Below, one piece after another: positions 1-6,634 of a stretch of DNA of 27,931 bases. How positions within the stretch are numbered: position 1 is the stretch's first letter; each line of letters begins with the position of its first letter. A program made the translations under genes and the position numbers. The notes below the pieces were generated by a model, which made no database searches, was not told the origin of the DNA, and was given only the letters and a program-made list of their open reading frames with translations. Origin of the DNA: JBNKWA01 sp050299555 (GTDB taxonomy: Bacteria > Pseudomonadota > Alphaproteobacteria > Rhodobacterales > Rhodobacteraceae); the NCBI GenBank assembly GCA_050299555.1, contig JBNKWA010000084.1, positions 1 to 27,931 of the forward strand, written 5' to 3'.

Positions 1-125
1 GGGGCGCGAGGGTGGGCGGGTGGGGAGCGCCCCGGCGCGATCGGCCCGATCCGGGCCGGCCGGCGGATGGCCGTCCCCGGAGCGTCCCCACGGGAAATGG
101 CATGATTCCAGTGCCTTGATCCCCC

Positions 126-139
126 GTCCCCATGGGGAC
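126..139. repeat. Perfect 14-bp palindrome just past the lysE-like stop
   Basis: GTCCCCATGGGGAC reads the same on both strands and lies five bases beyond the stop codon of the exporter gene on the minus strand. It could fold into a short stem at the 3' end of that transcript. No run of T follows it on either strand, so it is not a standard intrinsic terminator. It may equally be a protein-binding site or chance in GC-rich DNA. Confidence 0.35.
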
Positions 140-144
140 ACCTG

Positions 145-759
145 CTAAAGGCCGGCCAGAAGCCCCGCGGCGAGCACCCACATCAGTATCCCAATGCCGG
201 CATCGAGCAGCCGCCAGGCGCGCGGACTTTGCATCACCGGCGCCAGCATCCGGGCGCCGTAGCCGAGGGCGAAGAAGAACACGAAGGACGCCGCGACGGC
301 GCCGATACCGAAGGCCAGGCGCGCAGCGCCGCTAAACCCCAGCGACACCGCCCCGATCAGCGCCAGCGTGTCGAGATAGACGTGCGGATTGGCCCAGGTG
401 AAGGCCAGGCAGGCGGCAACCGCCGCGCGCAGGCTCTGGCCGTCACCCGCGGCGGACCCCAGCCGGTGCCCGCCCAGCCAGGCGGCACGGAGGCGCATCA
501 GGCCGTAGACGAAGAGAAACGCTGCGCCGGCCACCACCATCACGGTGGGTAGCCAGGGAAGCTGTGCCGTTACTGCCCCGAAGCCGGCGACGCCGGCGGT
601 AATCAGGACCGCATCCGACGCCGCGCAGGTTAGGCAGATCCAGAAGACATGCGCCCGCATCAGCCCCTGCCGCAGCACGAAGGCGTTCTGGGCCCCGATG
701 GCGAGGATCAGCGAAAACCCGGTGGCGAAACCGGTTGCGGCGGCTGCGGCCAGGTTCAC
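145..759 (-). CDS. LysE/ArgO-family amino acid exporter
   Basis: Predicted inner-membrane exporter of the LysE/ArgO family (204 residues, the usual size), likely exporting basic or other amino acids by analogy. The family's first-helix signature is visible at about residues 20-32 (AIGAQNAFVLRQG). A conserved Asn-Pro pair lies in TWANPHVYLD at about 121-130, and about six hydrophobic segments span the protein. The start is a GTG at 759-757 that overlaps the TGA of the upstream DUF502 gene in a GTGA arrangement, which implies translational coupling. The frame stays open further upstream, but that stretch is antisense-style sequence over the DUF502 gene and carries no family residues. It is the last gene of the minus-strand psu operon. 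Substrate cannot be assigned from sequence. Confidence 0.88.
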   Translation of the reverse strand: MNLAAAAATGFATGFSLILAIGAQNAFVLRQGLMRAHVFWICLTCAASDAVLITAGVAGFGAVTAQLPWLPTVMVVAGAAFLFVYGLMRLRAAWLGGHRLGSAAGDGQSLRAAVAACLAFTWANPHVYLDTLALIGAVSLGFSGAARLAFGIGAVAASFVFFFALGYGARMLAPVMQSPRAWRLLDAGIGILMWVLAAGLLAGL

Positions 760-1490
760 TTCTGCTGCAGTGCGGGTTTTGTGGTCGGCTGCGGCTGCGG
801 CTGCGGCGTCACCGTGGTTGGCGGCCGTTTCGAACCGGGGTGGACCAGGCCCGCGGAGATGATCAGCTTGGCCGCCTCCTCGACGCTCATGTCGAGCACG
901 ACCACGTCGGACCTGGGCACGAACAGAAGAAAGCCGGAAGTCGGGTTGGGCGTGGTGGGCAGGAAGATGCTCATCATGTCGCCGGCACCGACCTTGTCGC
1001 GCACCTCGCCGCGGGTCTCGGTGGAGACGAAGGCCACCGCCCAGATACCCTTGCGCGGGTATTCGATCAGGCAGGCCTGCTTGAAGCTTGAATTGGACTG
1101 GCTGACCACCGTCTCGAAGATCTGCTTCACGGCGTTGTAGATGGTCCGAACCACCGGCGTGCGGTCGAACAGCCCCTCGCCCCAGCGCAACAGCTGTTTG
1201 CCGAACAGCCCCTTGGTCAGCGCGCCGACCATGGTGTTGACGACCAGGAACACAACGACGCCAAAGCCGGCAATGTCGCGGCCGATATAGGTTGACGGGT
1301 TGTAGATGGCCGGCACCAGCGGAACGATGCGCGCGTCGATGAAGGTGATCGCGGTCCACACCACCCAGATGGTCAGGAGCACCGGGGCCACGACCACCAG
1401 ACCGGTCAGGAAGTCGCCCCTCAGCCGCTGGAACAGCGTTGGCTTGCGCTGCCTTCGCGGCGCCGGCTTGCGGGTGGGGCGGCTGGCCAT
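756..1490 (-). CDS. DUF502 family membrane protein
   Basis: A 244-residue protein of the DUF502 family, whose biochemical role is not established. Two hydrophobic segments are visible near residues 30-50 (GLVVVAPVLLTIWVVW) and 73-92 (GFGVVVFLVVNTMVGAL). They are followed by the conserved soluble part with LFDRTPVVRTIYNAVKQI at about 107-124 and the PTTPNPTSGFLLFVP stretch. The N-terminus is strongly basic, so the ends are probably cytoplasmic. The C-terminus ends in a low-complexity Pro/Gln/Thr tail encoded by GGCTGC-type repeats. An AAGGGA sits about 12 bases before the ATG. It lies 48 bases after psuG and overlaps the exporter start by GTGA. Family membership is clear; function is unknown. 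Confidence 0.9.
   Translation of the reverse strand: MASRPTRKPAPRRQRKPTLFQRLRGDFLTGLVVVAPVLLTIWVVWTAITFIDARIVPLVPAIYNPSTYIGRDIAGFGVVVFLVVNTMVGALTKGLFGKQLLRWGEGLFDRTPVVRTIYNAVKQIFETVVSQSNSSFKQACLIEYPRKGIWAVAFVSTETRGEVRDKVGAGDMMSIFLPTTPNPTSGFLLFVPRSDVVVLDMSVEEAAKLIISAGLVHPGSKRPPTTVTPQPQPQPTTKPALQQK
787..807. repeat. Hexanucleotide GGCTGC tandem repeat inside the DUF502 gene
   Basis: About three and a half copies of GGCTGC lie in tandem. On the minus strand they encode alternating Pro-Gln residues in the C-terminal tail of the DUF502 protein. Unit length is a multiple of three, so slippage would change tail length without shifting the frame. Confidence 0.6.
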
Positions 1491-1538
1491 GTGGTGACAG
1501 TATCCCTTGAGACCGACGAGACTTAGGCGGTGGCGTGG

Positions 1539-2462
1539 CTAACGGCAAGATGCCCCGGTTGCCAGCGCCGCGGCAATCCGGGCCGCCAGCGTCGCGTTGT
1601 TCAGGATCAGGGCAATGTTGGCGGCCAGGGCCCTGCCGTCGGTCATTTCGTTGATCCGCTGCAGCATGTAGGGCGTGACCGCCTTGTTGGCGATTCCCCT
1701 GGACGCGACCTCTGTCGTGATCGCCTCGATCAGCGGCACCAGTTCCTCGGCCGCGATTTCCGCCTCCTCAGGGATCGGGTTGGCGATGAGTTGTCCGCCG
1801 GGCAGGCCGAGCCGGCCGCGCATGGTGTGGCCCGCAGCGATCGCCTCGGGTGTGTCGAGCCGGACCGGTGCACGAAGGCCGGAAGATCGTGACCAGAAGG
1901 CCGGGAACTCGTCCTGACCGAAGGCGATCACCGGCACGCCGAGGGTCTCGAGTAGCTCGAGCGTTTTCGGCAGATCGAGGATCGCCTTGGCGCCGGCGGC
2001 GACCACCGTTACCGAGGTCTGCGCCAGTTCCTGCAGGTCGGCGGAGATATCGAAGCTGAGTTCGGCGCCGCGATGCACACCGCCGATGCCGCCGGTGGCG
2101 AAGACGGCGATGCCGGCCAGTTGGGCGCAGATCATGGTGGCGGCGACGGTAGTGGAACCGGTTCTGCCCGCGGCCAGAGCAAGAGCAAGGTCGGCACGGC
2201 TCAGCTTCAGCACGTCGCGGCTCTTGGCCAGCGCCTCCAGTGCCGCGGTGTCGAGCCCGCACCTGATCTGCCCGTCGATCACCGCAATGGTGGCCGGCAC
2301 GGCCCCGGCCTCGCGCACGGCGGCCTCTACCGCGATTGCCGTTTCCAGGTTTTGCGGCCAGGGCATGCCGTGGGTCACGATGGTGGATTCCAGTGCCACC
2401 ACGGGCGCGCCGGAGGACAGAGCATCTGCGATCTCGGGGGCGATGGTCAAAGGCGGGCTCAT
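1539..2462 (-). CDS. psuG: Pseudouridine-5'-phosphate glycosidase
   Basis: Predicted PsuG, which cleaves the C-glycosidic bond of pseudouridine 5'-phosphate to uracil and ribose 5-phosphate in the cytoplasm. Length (307 residues) matches the family (E. coli about 312). Visible family signatures are VVALESTIVTHGMP at 21-34, FATGGIGGVHRGAELSFDIS at 121-140, AAGAKAILDLPKTLE at 155-169 and GIANKAVTPYML at 256-267. By position, K159 is likely the Schiff-base lysine and E25 the conserved glutamate; both are inferred by analogy with E. coli PsuG. The ATG at 2462-2460 overlaps the TGA of the kinase gene (ATGA), fixing the start and indicating coupling. The kinase-glycosidase pair is the standard two-step pseudouridine salvage route. 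Confidence 0.94.
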   Translation of the reverse strand: MSPPLTIAPEIADALSSGAPVVALESTIVTHGMPWPQNLETAIAVEAAVREAGAVPATIAVIDGQIRCGLDTAALEALAKSRDVLKLSRADLALALAAGRTGSTTVAATMICAQLAGIAVFATGGIGGVHRGAELSFDISADLQELAQTSVTVVAAGAKAILDLPKTLELLETLGVPVIAFGQDEFPAFWSRSSGLRAPVRLDTPEAIAAGHTMRGRLGLPGGQLIANPIPEEAEIAAEELVPLIEAITTEVASRGIANKAVTPYMLQRINEMTDGRALAANIALILNNATLAARIAAALATGASCR

Positions 2463-3370
2463 GCTGTCCTGGTGACTCCGGCCGCGGGTGATGGTGGTGC
2501 GACATGGCGGGCGGCGGCCGCCACCGCACGGGAGAGCGCGGTTTCGGCGTCGAGCCCGGACAGGCGGGCCGCGAGCAGGCCAGCGAGGAAACGGTCGCCG
2601 GCGCCGGTGGTCGATGCGACTGCGACCTTGGGGGGCATGGCGGTGACCAGTGTGGCGCCCTCGGCCAGGACGGCGGCGCGGGAACCGTCGGTGACGGCCA
2701 CAAGGCTTGCGCCCATGCCGGCCAGGTAGCGGGCGGCGGCCTTGCTGTCGGCAAAAGGCTGTCCGGCGATGATCCGGGCCTCGCCAAGGTTGACGCAAAG
2801 GCCGGCGCCGCGCGCCATCGCGCCCGCCAGCCGCTCGGCCTTGCCGTTGCTCGCCGGCACAAGGATGGTACCCGGTCCGGCCAGGCGCGTCAGCAGGTCG
2901 GCCGGCAGGTTGCCGTCAATCACCAGCGTGCCGGGATAGGGCGCATCGGCGCTGCCAAGGCGGCCATCGAGCAGCGGTTCGCAAACAGCTGCGCCGGCGG
3001 TATCGAGGACGCGGCAGTCGGCAACTGCGGCATGGGGCTCGCCATCCGGCCCCTCGATGCAGATGAAACGCCCGGTAGTGGCATCTGGAACGCGGGTCAC
3101 CCACGCGCAGCCGACGCCATCGGCACGCGCGACCGCGAGAAGCTCGTCGCCGTCGCGATCCCCGCCGATGGCGGACAGAAGCGCCGGGCGCTGTCCTTCG
3201 GCGGCAAGTGCAATGGCGATGTTCAGCGCCACGCCGCCGGGGCGGCGCAGCACACGCCCGGGCAGGTCGGCGCCAGGATAGGGCGCCTCGTCGGTGCGGG
3301 CGATGATGTCCCACATTGCGGCGCCAACGCAGATGACGGGTGGCAGAGAACCGGCTTCAGCAATCGTCAT
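2459..3370 (-). CDS. psuK: PfkB-family carbohydrate kinase, probable pseudouridine kinase
   Basis: A 303-residue PfkB/ribokinase-family kinase. It is probably pseudouridine kinase, which makes pseudouridine 5'-phosphate for the coupled PsuG. The N-terminal substrate motif RRPGGVALNIAIAL is at 42-55. The C-terminal ATP/anion-hole motif STTGAGDRFLAG is at 253-264, with D259 as the expected catalytic base. The residue after GAGD is Arg, where PfkB proteins usually carry Ala, Ser or Thr. Assignment to pseudouridine rather than another nucleoside or sugar rests mainly on the ATGA overlap with psuG. The ATG at 3370 itself overlaps the stop of a small upstream ORF, which supports this start over longer in-frame candidates reaching 3571 that add only low-complexity sequence. 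Confidence 0.85.
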   Translation of the reverse strand: MTIAEAGSLPPVICVGAAMWDIIARTDEAPYPGADLPGRVLRRPGGVALNIAIALAAEGQRPALLSAIGGDRDGDELLAVARADGVGCAWVTRVPDATTGRFICIEGPDGEPHAAVADCRVLDTAGAAVCEPLLDGRLGSADAPYPGTLVIDGNLPADLLTRLAGPGTILVPASNGKAERLAGAMARGAGLCVNLGEARIIAGQPFADSKAAARYLAGMGASLVAVTDGSRAAVLAEGATLVTAMPPKVAVASTTGAGDRFLAGLLAARLSGLDAETALSRAVAAAARHVAPPSPAAGVTRTA

Positions 3371-3594
3371 TGCAGCCGCGGTGAGAACAGCAGCTTGATG
3401 CGGGAATGCAGGGGCCGCAGGTGCTGGCCGAGGATGGGTAACCTCACTGTCGCACTGGGGGTCTCCCGCACCGCCCGTTCGGCGATGGACAGCTGCTTTT
3501 TCGCCAGTCGCGTCGACGTTGCACATGACCCAAACGCACTGCTGTCCCGCAGATCGGTTTTGGTCTGGCAACCATCACAGTGCGTCGCTCGCAT
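3367..3594 (-). CDS. Possible 75-residue protein coupled to psuK
   Basis: I do not recognise this protein. It starts with an ATG at 3594 preceded by an AGGA six bases upstream, and an in-frame TAA lies just before. Its TGA overlaps the psuK ATG as ATGA, the same junction used between psuK and psuG. The N-terminus has a Cys-X2-Cys pair (HCDGCQTKTD, residues 5-14) and a further Cys near 24. The rest is basic with no membrane segment. Third codon positions are GC-rich in the second half but less so in the first, so coding status is uncertain. It could be a leader ORF that controls psuK translation, or chance. Confidence 0.35.
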   Translation of the reverse strand: MRATHCDGCQTKTDLRDSSAFGSCATSTRLAKKQLSIAERAVRETPSATVRLPILGQHLRPLHSRIKLLFSPRLQ

Positions 3595-3692
3595 GGGTTA
3601 TCCTGCCGACAATCTTGATCGTAGCGGTCTACAGGCTTCGTTACCGCAGACGGAGTGGGCACGTAGTCAGGCACAAGGAGGGGATACCGAAG

Positions 3693-3936
3693 ATGCCGAA
3701 AACGGACAAGGCCGGCCGGTTGCTGGGCAGCACCGATCTATCTCGGCGATGGCGGGTCCGAAACCAGCACGATCTTTGACGTGCAGCTCGATCTGCCGCA
3801 TTTTCCGTTCGTCCCGGAGGTAGGGACCGGTGCTACCTCGGCCCGGCAAATTGCAACTGTATCTTACAGCGCCGTTCAACTCCGATTAATGATTCGGCGC
3901 TACCCCGGATGTCCCGGGAAAGCCGGGAATACGTGA
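3693..3936 (+). pseudogene. Remnant of a homocysteine S-methyltransferase-family gene (N-terminus, frameshifted and truncated)
   Basis: A strong ribosome-binding sequence (AAGGAGGGG, 3675-3683) precedes ATG 3693, which opens MPKTDKAGRLLG and then hits a stop after 28 codons. In the frame one base further on, from about 3730, the sequence continues as APIYLGDGGSETSTIF, a short gap, then DLPHF. This resembles the conserved start of homocysteine S-methyltransferase-domain proteins, typically L-T-D-G-G-L-E-T-x-L-I-F then D-L-P-x-F. Dropping one base near 3729 would join the two parts. After about 3822 the resemblance ends, and the frame closes at 3934-3936. The remaining roughly 250 or more residues of the family are missing. 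The match is from memory of the family motif, not from an alignment, so this is a moderately supported gene remnant. Confidence 0.5.
3817..3839. repeat. Inverted repeat at the end of the methyltransferase remnant
   Basis: GAGGTAG (3817-3823) and CTACCTC (3833-3839) form a perfect 7-bp stem with a 9-base loop. It sits where resemblance to the homocysteine S-methyltransferase family stops, so it may mark a deletion junction or have acted as a transcript end. No T tract follows. Confidence 0.35.
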
Positions 3937-4057
3937 TGGCGAGGGCGCATGCCCGGCTGCATCCCGGACTTGTCGGGGCCGCCGGGCGCCGTCGGGGCCC
4001 GCCTCGATATTTGCAGTCCGCGGGGCAACCGTCCCGCATCAGCTCCGGCGCCGCATC

Positions 4058-5461
4058 GTGAACACGACAGCAATCGAACACCCTGGCAAATCCGATTGGC
4101 GGGCGCATGGCCGCCGCCGTCGCATCAATGGCAATCTCGGCACGGGTGCAAGAGACATTTGCAAGCCCGGTGCCAGCGCGTCGGCGTTCCTCGCCGACGA
4201 GGCGGGCGGGGTCGGCTGGTCGCTGGTCTGGACCGTGATCTTCCTTATCTGCGGCGGCCTGGCCATTGATGGCGCGAACGCCTGGCGCGTCCGGGCCATG
4301 CTTCAGGCCACCGCCGACGTTGCGGCCCATGCCGGCGCGATGCAGTTGCCTTCAAAGGCGGGCGCGCTGGCGGAGACGCTCCGGATAGCCCAGGTGAACC
4401 TGCCGCCGGACCGTCATGGCGAGGTGATCACCGCCGACATGGTGGAAGTCGGCCGCTGGGATGCGGTAACCCGGACCCTCGACACGGCTAGCCCGTTTCC
4501 CAATGCGGTCCGCACGCGGGCGGCAAGGTCGACGGGGAACGGCAACCGGGTCGACACGTTCCTGTTGCGGCTGGCCGGCTTTACCGCCTGGGATGTGGGC
4601 GCGGAATCCGTCGTCCAGCGCTTTATTCCGGGCTGCATCCGCAACGGGCTGGTGGCGCGTGGCTGGGTCGAGACTTCGTCCAACAACACTTACCGCAATC
4701 GCATTTGCGTTCATGGCCAGAGCGGCGTGAAGCTGGCCAGCAACAGCATCTTCGAGGCCGGGGTGAAGGTCACCATGCCGGATCTTTCCGACCTGCAGAT
4801 GCCGCCATCCGGCTGGACGTCGAATGTAGGCATCGCCGACGCGCTGGGCGAGGGTTTTCTGGAGCCGCGCCTGGTAAGCCTTTTGCCGACGATCATTCCC
4901 GACCTGGCCGACATCAACTCGCCCTTCCAGCCGGGTTATATCCAAGCCAGCCCCGGCACCGTGGTCGATGTCGAGGAAAAGGACTGGGACGGGACCGTGA
5001 TCACGGCCGGCAACGTCTACAACGTCACCTGCCACGGTGGGAATCCGCTGACAATCGGCGGCGCCACCATCGAGCGGGTGGTGATCGTCACCAACTGCCG
5101 GGTCAACCTCGACAGCGGCCTTAAGCTCTACGATGCCACCATCGCCACCACCAACACGTCGGCCATGTCATTCACCGGCAGCAGCGGAGTGGAACTGGGT
5201 CGGCCCGACGACTGCGCGGCCGGCGGCGGGGCGCAACTGCTGACGCTCGGGGGCGTCCATTTCGCCGCCCAGATGGTCTACCACGGCTCGGAGGTGGTTG
5301 CGGTCGGCGACGCCGACATGGCCGCGCAGGTCGGCGGCATCAACGGCATCTCGGTGCAGACCGGCGGCGACATCAACCTGACCAGCAACAACTCGTTCGG
5401 GCTTTGCCCCGGCGAGGCCGATCAGGTCTATACCGGGGACTACTACCGTCTGGTGGAGTGA
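4058..5461 (+). CDS. TadE/TadG-like single-span membrane protein with a large Cys-containing external domain
   Basis: A 467-residue protein. After a basic stretch of about 44 residues comes ADEAGGVGW (46-54), a hydrophobic helix (about 53-70) and AIDGANAWRVRAMLQATADV (about 69-88). This pattern matches the start of TadE/TadG-type pilus assembly proteins (acidic-Gly motif, one membrane span, Ala/Gln-rich amphipathic helix). The remaining roughly 380 residues are predicted outside the membrane. The C-terminal part is rich in Gly, Val, Thr and Asn with short repeating hydrophobic strands, suggesting a beta-helix-like fold (inference). Six cysteines fall between about 190 and 460. The start is a GTG at 4058 without a clear ribosome-binding site, so the N-terminus is uncertain. 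No other tad gene lies in the window. Confidence 0.7.
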   Translation: MNTTAIEHPGKSDWRAHGRRRRINGNLGTGARDICKPGASASAFLADEAGGVGWSLVWTVIFLICGGLAIDGANAWRVRAMLQATADVAAHAGAMQLPSKAGALAETLRIAQVNLPPDRHGEVITADMVEVGRWDAVTRTLDTASPFPNAVRTRAARSTGNGNRVDTFLLRLAGFTAWDVGAESVVQRFIPGCIRNGLVARGWVETSSNNTYRNRICVHGQSGVKLASNSIFEAGVKVTMPDLSDLQMPPSGWTSNVGIADALGEGFLEPRLVSLLPTIIPDLADINSPFQPGYIQASPGTVVDVEEKDWDGTVITAGNVYNVTCHGGNPLTIGGATIERVVIVTNCRVNLDSGLKLYDATIATTNTSAMSFTGSSGVELGRPDDCAAGGGAQLLTLGGVHFAAQMVYHGSEVVAVGDADMAAQVGGINGISVQTGGDINLTSNNSFGLCPGEADQVYTGDYYRLVE

Positions 5462-5548
5462 CCGTTCCGGGATGTCCGGCCAGGGACGCTGCCATGTGGG
5501 TCCGACAGGTTGAGGCCAGCCTGAGGTGCGGCGCGCCCCCGAGATGAC

Positions 5549-5577
5549 TTGCGCCGAGGCTGAAAACCGACTACATG
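5549..5577 (+). promoter_or_regulatory. Candidate promoter for the rpsB operon
   Basis: TTGCGC (5549-5554) and TACATG (5572-5577) are separated by 17 bases. Read as ACTACATG, the second element also fits the alphaproteobacterial GCTANAWC-type -10 pattern. It lies about 120 bases upstream of rpsB in the only sizeable gap before the operon. The -10 element is a weak match, so this is only a candidate. Confidence 0.28.
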
Positions 5578-5629
5578 GCGCGCCACTGAAATCCGCAGGC
5601 GGGGTTTCGGGCCCTCGGGGGAGACATCC

Positions 5630-5644
5630 CCGGTGGTCCACCGG
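5630..5644. repeat. Palindromic element in the rpsB leader
   Basis: CCGGTGG and CCACCGG flank a single T, an inverted repeat located 50 bases before the rpsB start and inside the presumed untranslated leader. As RNA it could form a small GC hairpin. Whether it has a role in S2 autoregulation cannot be told from sequence. Confidence 0.3.
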
Positions 5645-5694
5645 TTGGGCGCATGCCCTCTCCCCGCCGAGGCGAAACCGGAAAAGGACAAGAC

Positions 5695-6582
5695 ATGGCT
5701 CTGCCAGAGTTCACTCTGCGCCAGCTCCTCGAAGCGGGCGTTCACTTCGGCCACCAGACGCACCGCTGGAACCCACGCATGGGGCGGTACATCTACGGCA
5801 GCCGCAACGGCATTCACATCATCGATCTGACCCAGACGGTGTCGCTGCTGGACCAGGCGCTGCAGGTGGTCCGCGAATGCGTCGCCAAGGGCGGCCGGAT
5901 CCTGTTTGTCGGCACCAAGCGGCAGGCACAGAAGCCGGTGGCCGAGGCCGCCGAACGCTCGGCCCAGTACTACATGAACCACCGTTGGCTGGGCGGTACG
6001 CTGACCAACTGGAAGACCGTCTCGGCCTCGATCGCGCGGCTGAAGTCCATCGACGAGCAGTTCGAGCGTGGCCTCGCCGGGCTGACCAAGAAGGAACGGC
6101 TGAACCTGGAGCGCGAGCAGGCCAAGCTGCAGTCCTCGCTGGGCGGTATCCGCGAGATGGGCGGCGTCCCGGACCTGATTGTCGCCATCGACGTCAACAA
6201 GGAGGCGCTGGCGATCGCCGAGGCCAGGAAGCTGGGCATCCCGGTGGTTGCGGTGGTGGACACCAACGTTTCGCCGGACGCGATCGACTTCCCCATCCCG
6301 GGCAATGACGACGCCTCGCGGGCCATTTCGCTCTATTGCGATCTGATTGCGCGGGCGGCGCTCGACGGCATGGCGGCGCAGCTTGGCTCGGCCGGGATCG
6401 ACATCGGCGAGATGAGCGAGACACCGGACGAGGAGGCGCTTGACGACGTCGCCGAGGCGTCGGACGAGTCTGCCCAGCCTGATGCCGGCAGCGACAAGAT
6501 GGATGCCACCGAGGCTTCGGCCCCGGAGGCGACCGAGGCCGCCGCGCCGGAAGCAACCGAGACCACCGAAGCCGCCGGCTGA
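5695..6582 (+). CDS. rpsB: Small ribosomal subunit protein uS2
   Basis: Ribosomal protein S2 of the 30S subunit. Family sequence is unmistakable: LRQLLEAGVHFGHQTHRWNP near the N-terminus, GIHIIDLTQTV, FVGTKRQAQ, NHRWLGGTLTNWKT and GIPVVAVVDTN. The protein is 295 residues, against about 240 in E. coli. The extra length is an acidic Ala/Glu/Thr/Pro tail from about residue 228, with the unit APEATEA repeated near the end. ATG 5695 follows AAAAGGA and gives the expected MALPEF start; an in-frame start at 5653 would add residues foreign to the family. It is the first gene of the rpsB-tsf-pyrH-frr group. Confidence 0.98.
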   Translation: MALPEFTLRQLLEAGVHFGHQTHRWNPRMGRYIYGSRNGIHIIDLTQTVSLLDQALQVVRECVAKGGRILFVGTKRQAQKPVAEAAERSAQYYMNHRWLGGTLTNWKTVSASIARLKSIDEQFERGLAGLTKKERLNLEREQAKLQSSLGGIREMGGVPDLIVAIDVNKEALAIAEARKLGIPVVAVVDTNVSPDAIDFPIPGNDDASRAISLYCDLIARAALDGMAAQLGSAGIDIGEMSETPDEEALDDVAEASDESAQPDAGSDKMDATEASAPEATEAAAPEATETTEAAG

Positions 6583-6603
6583 GCCCGGCGGCAATCCAGG
6601 CTG

Positions 6604-6627
6604 CCGCGGCACCCTTGTGTGCCGCGG
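6604..6627 (+). promoter_or_regulatory. Strong hairpin in the rpsB-tsf spacer
   Basis: CCGCGGCAC (6604-6612) and GTGCCGCGG (6619-6627) form a perfect 9-bp GC-rich stem with a six-base loop (CCTTGT). It sits between the rpsB stop and the tsf ribosome-binding site. There is no T tract, so it is more likely an RNA-stability, processing or attenuating element than an intrinsic terminator. Confidence 0.5.
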
Positions 6628-6634
6628 GCCGGTC

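Noticed and set aside
1..125. End of a gene entering from the left
   Set aside because: All three plus frames close within the first 165 bases, but their residues match nothing I know and composition is simply GC-rich.
126..139. Intrinsic terminator for the psu operon
   Set aside because: The palindrome is perfect but has no following T tract and only a short stem once a loop is allowed. It is kept as a palindrome only.
760..1548. N-terminal extension of the exporter reading frame to 467 residues
   Set aside because: The extension lies over the DUF502 gene in another frame, is Arg/Gly/His-rich and shows no family motif. The LysE-type protein begins at GTG 759.
3371..3571. N-terminal extension of psuK to a start at 3571
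   Set aside because: The added 67 residues are not PfkB-like, whereas ATG 3370 matches the family start and the ATGA overlap.
2504..3823. 439-codon open frame on the plus strand
   Set aside because: It is opposite psuK, Gly/Arg/Ala-rich and without a motif. Its last part also runs through the methyltransferase remnant in a different frame.
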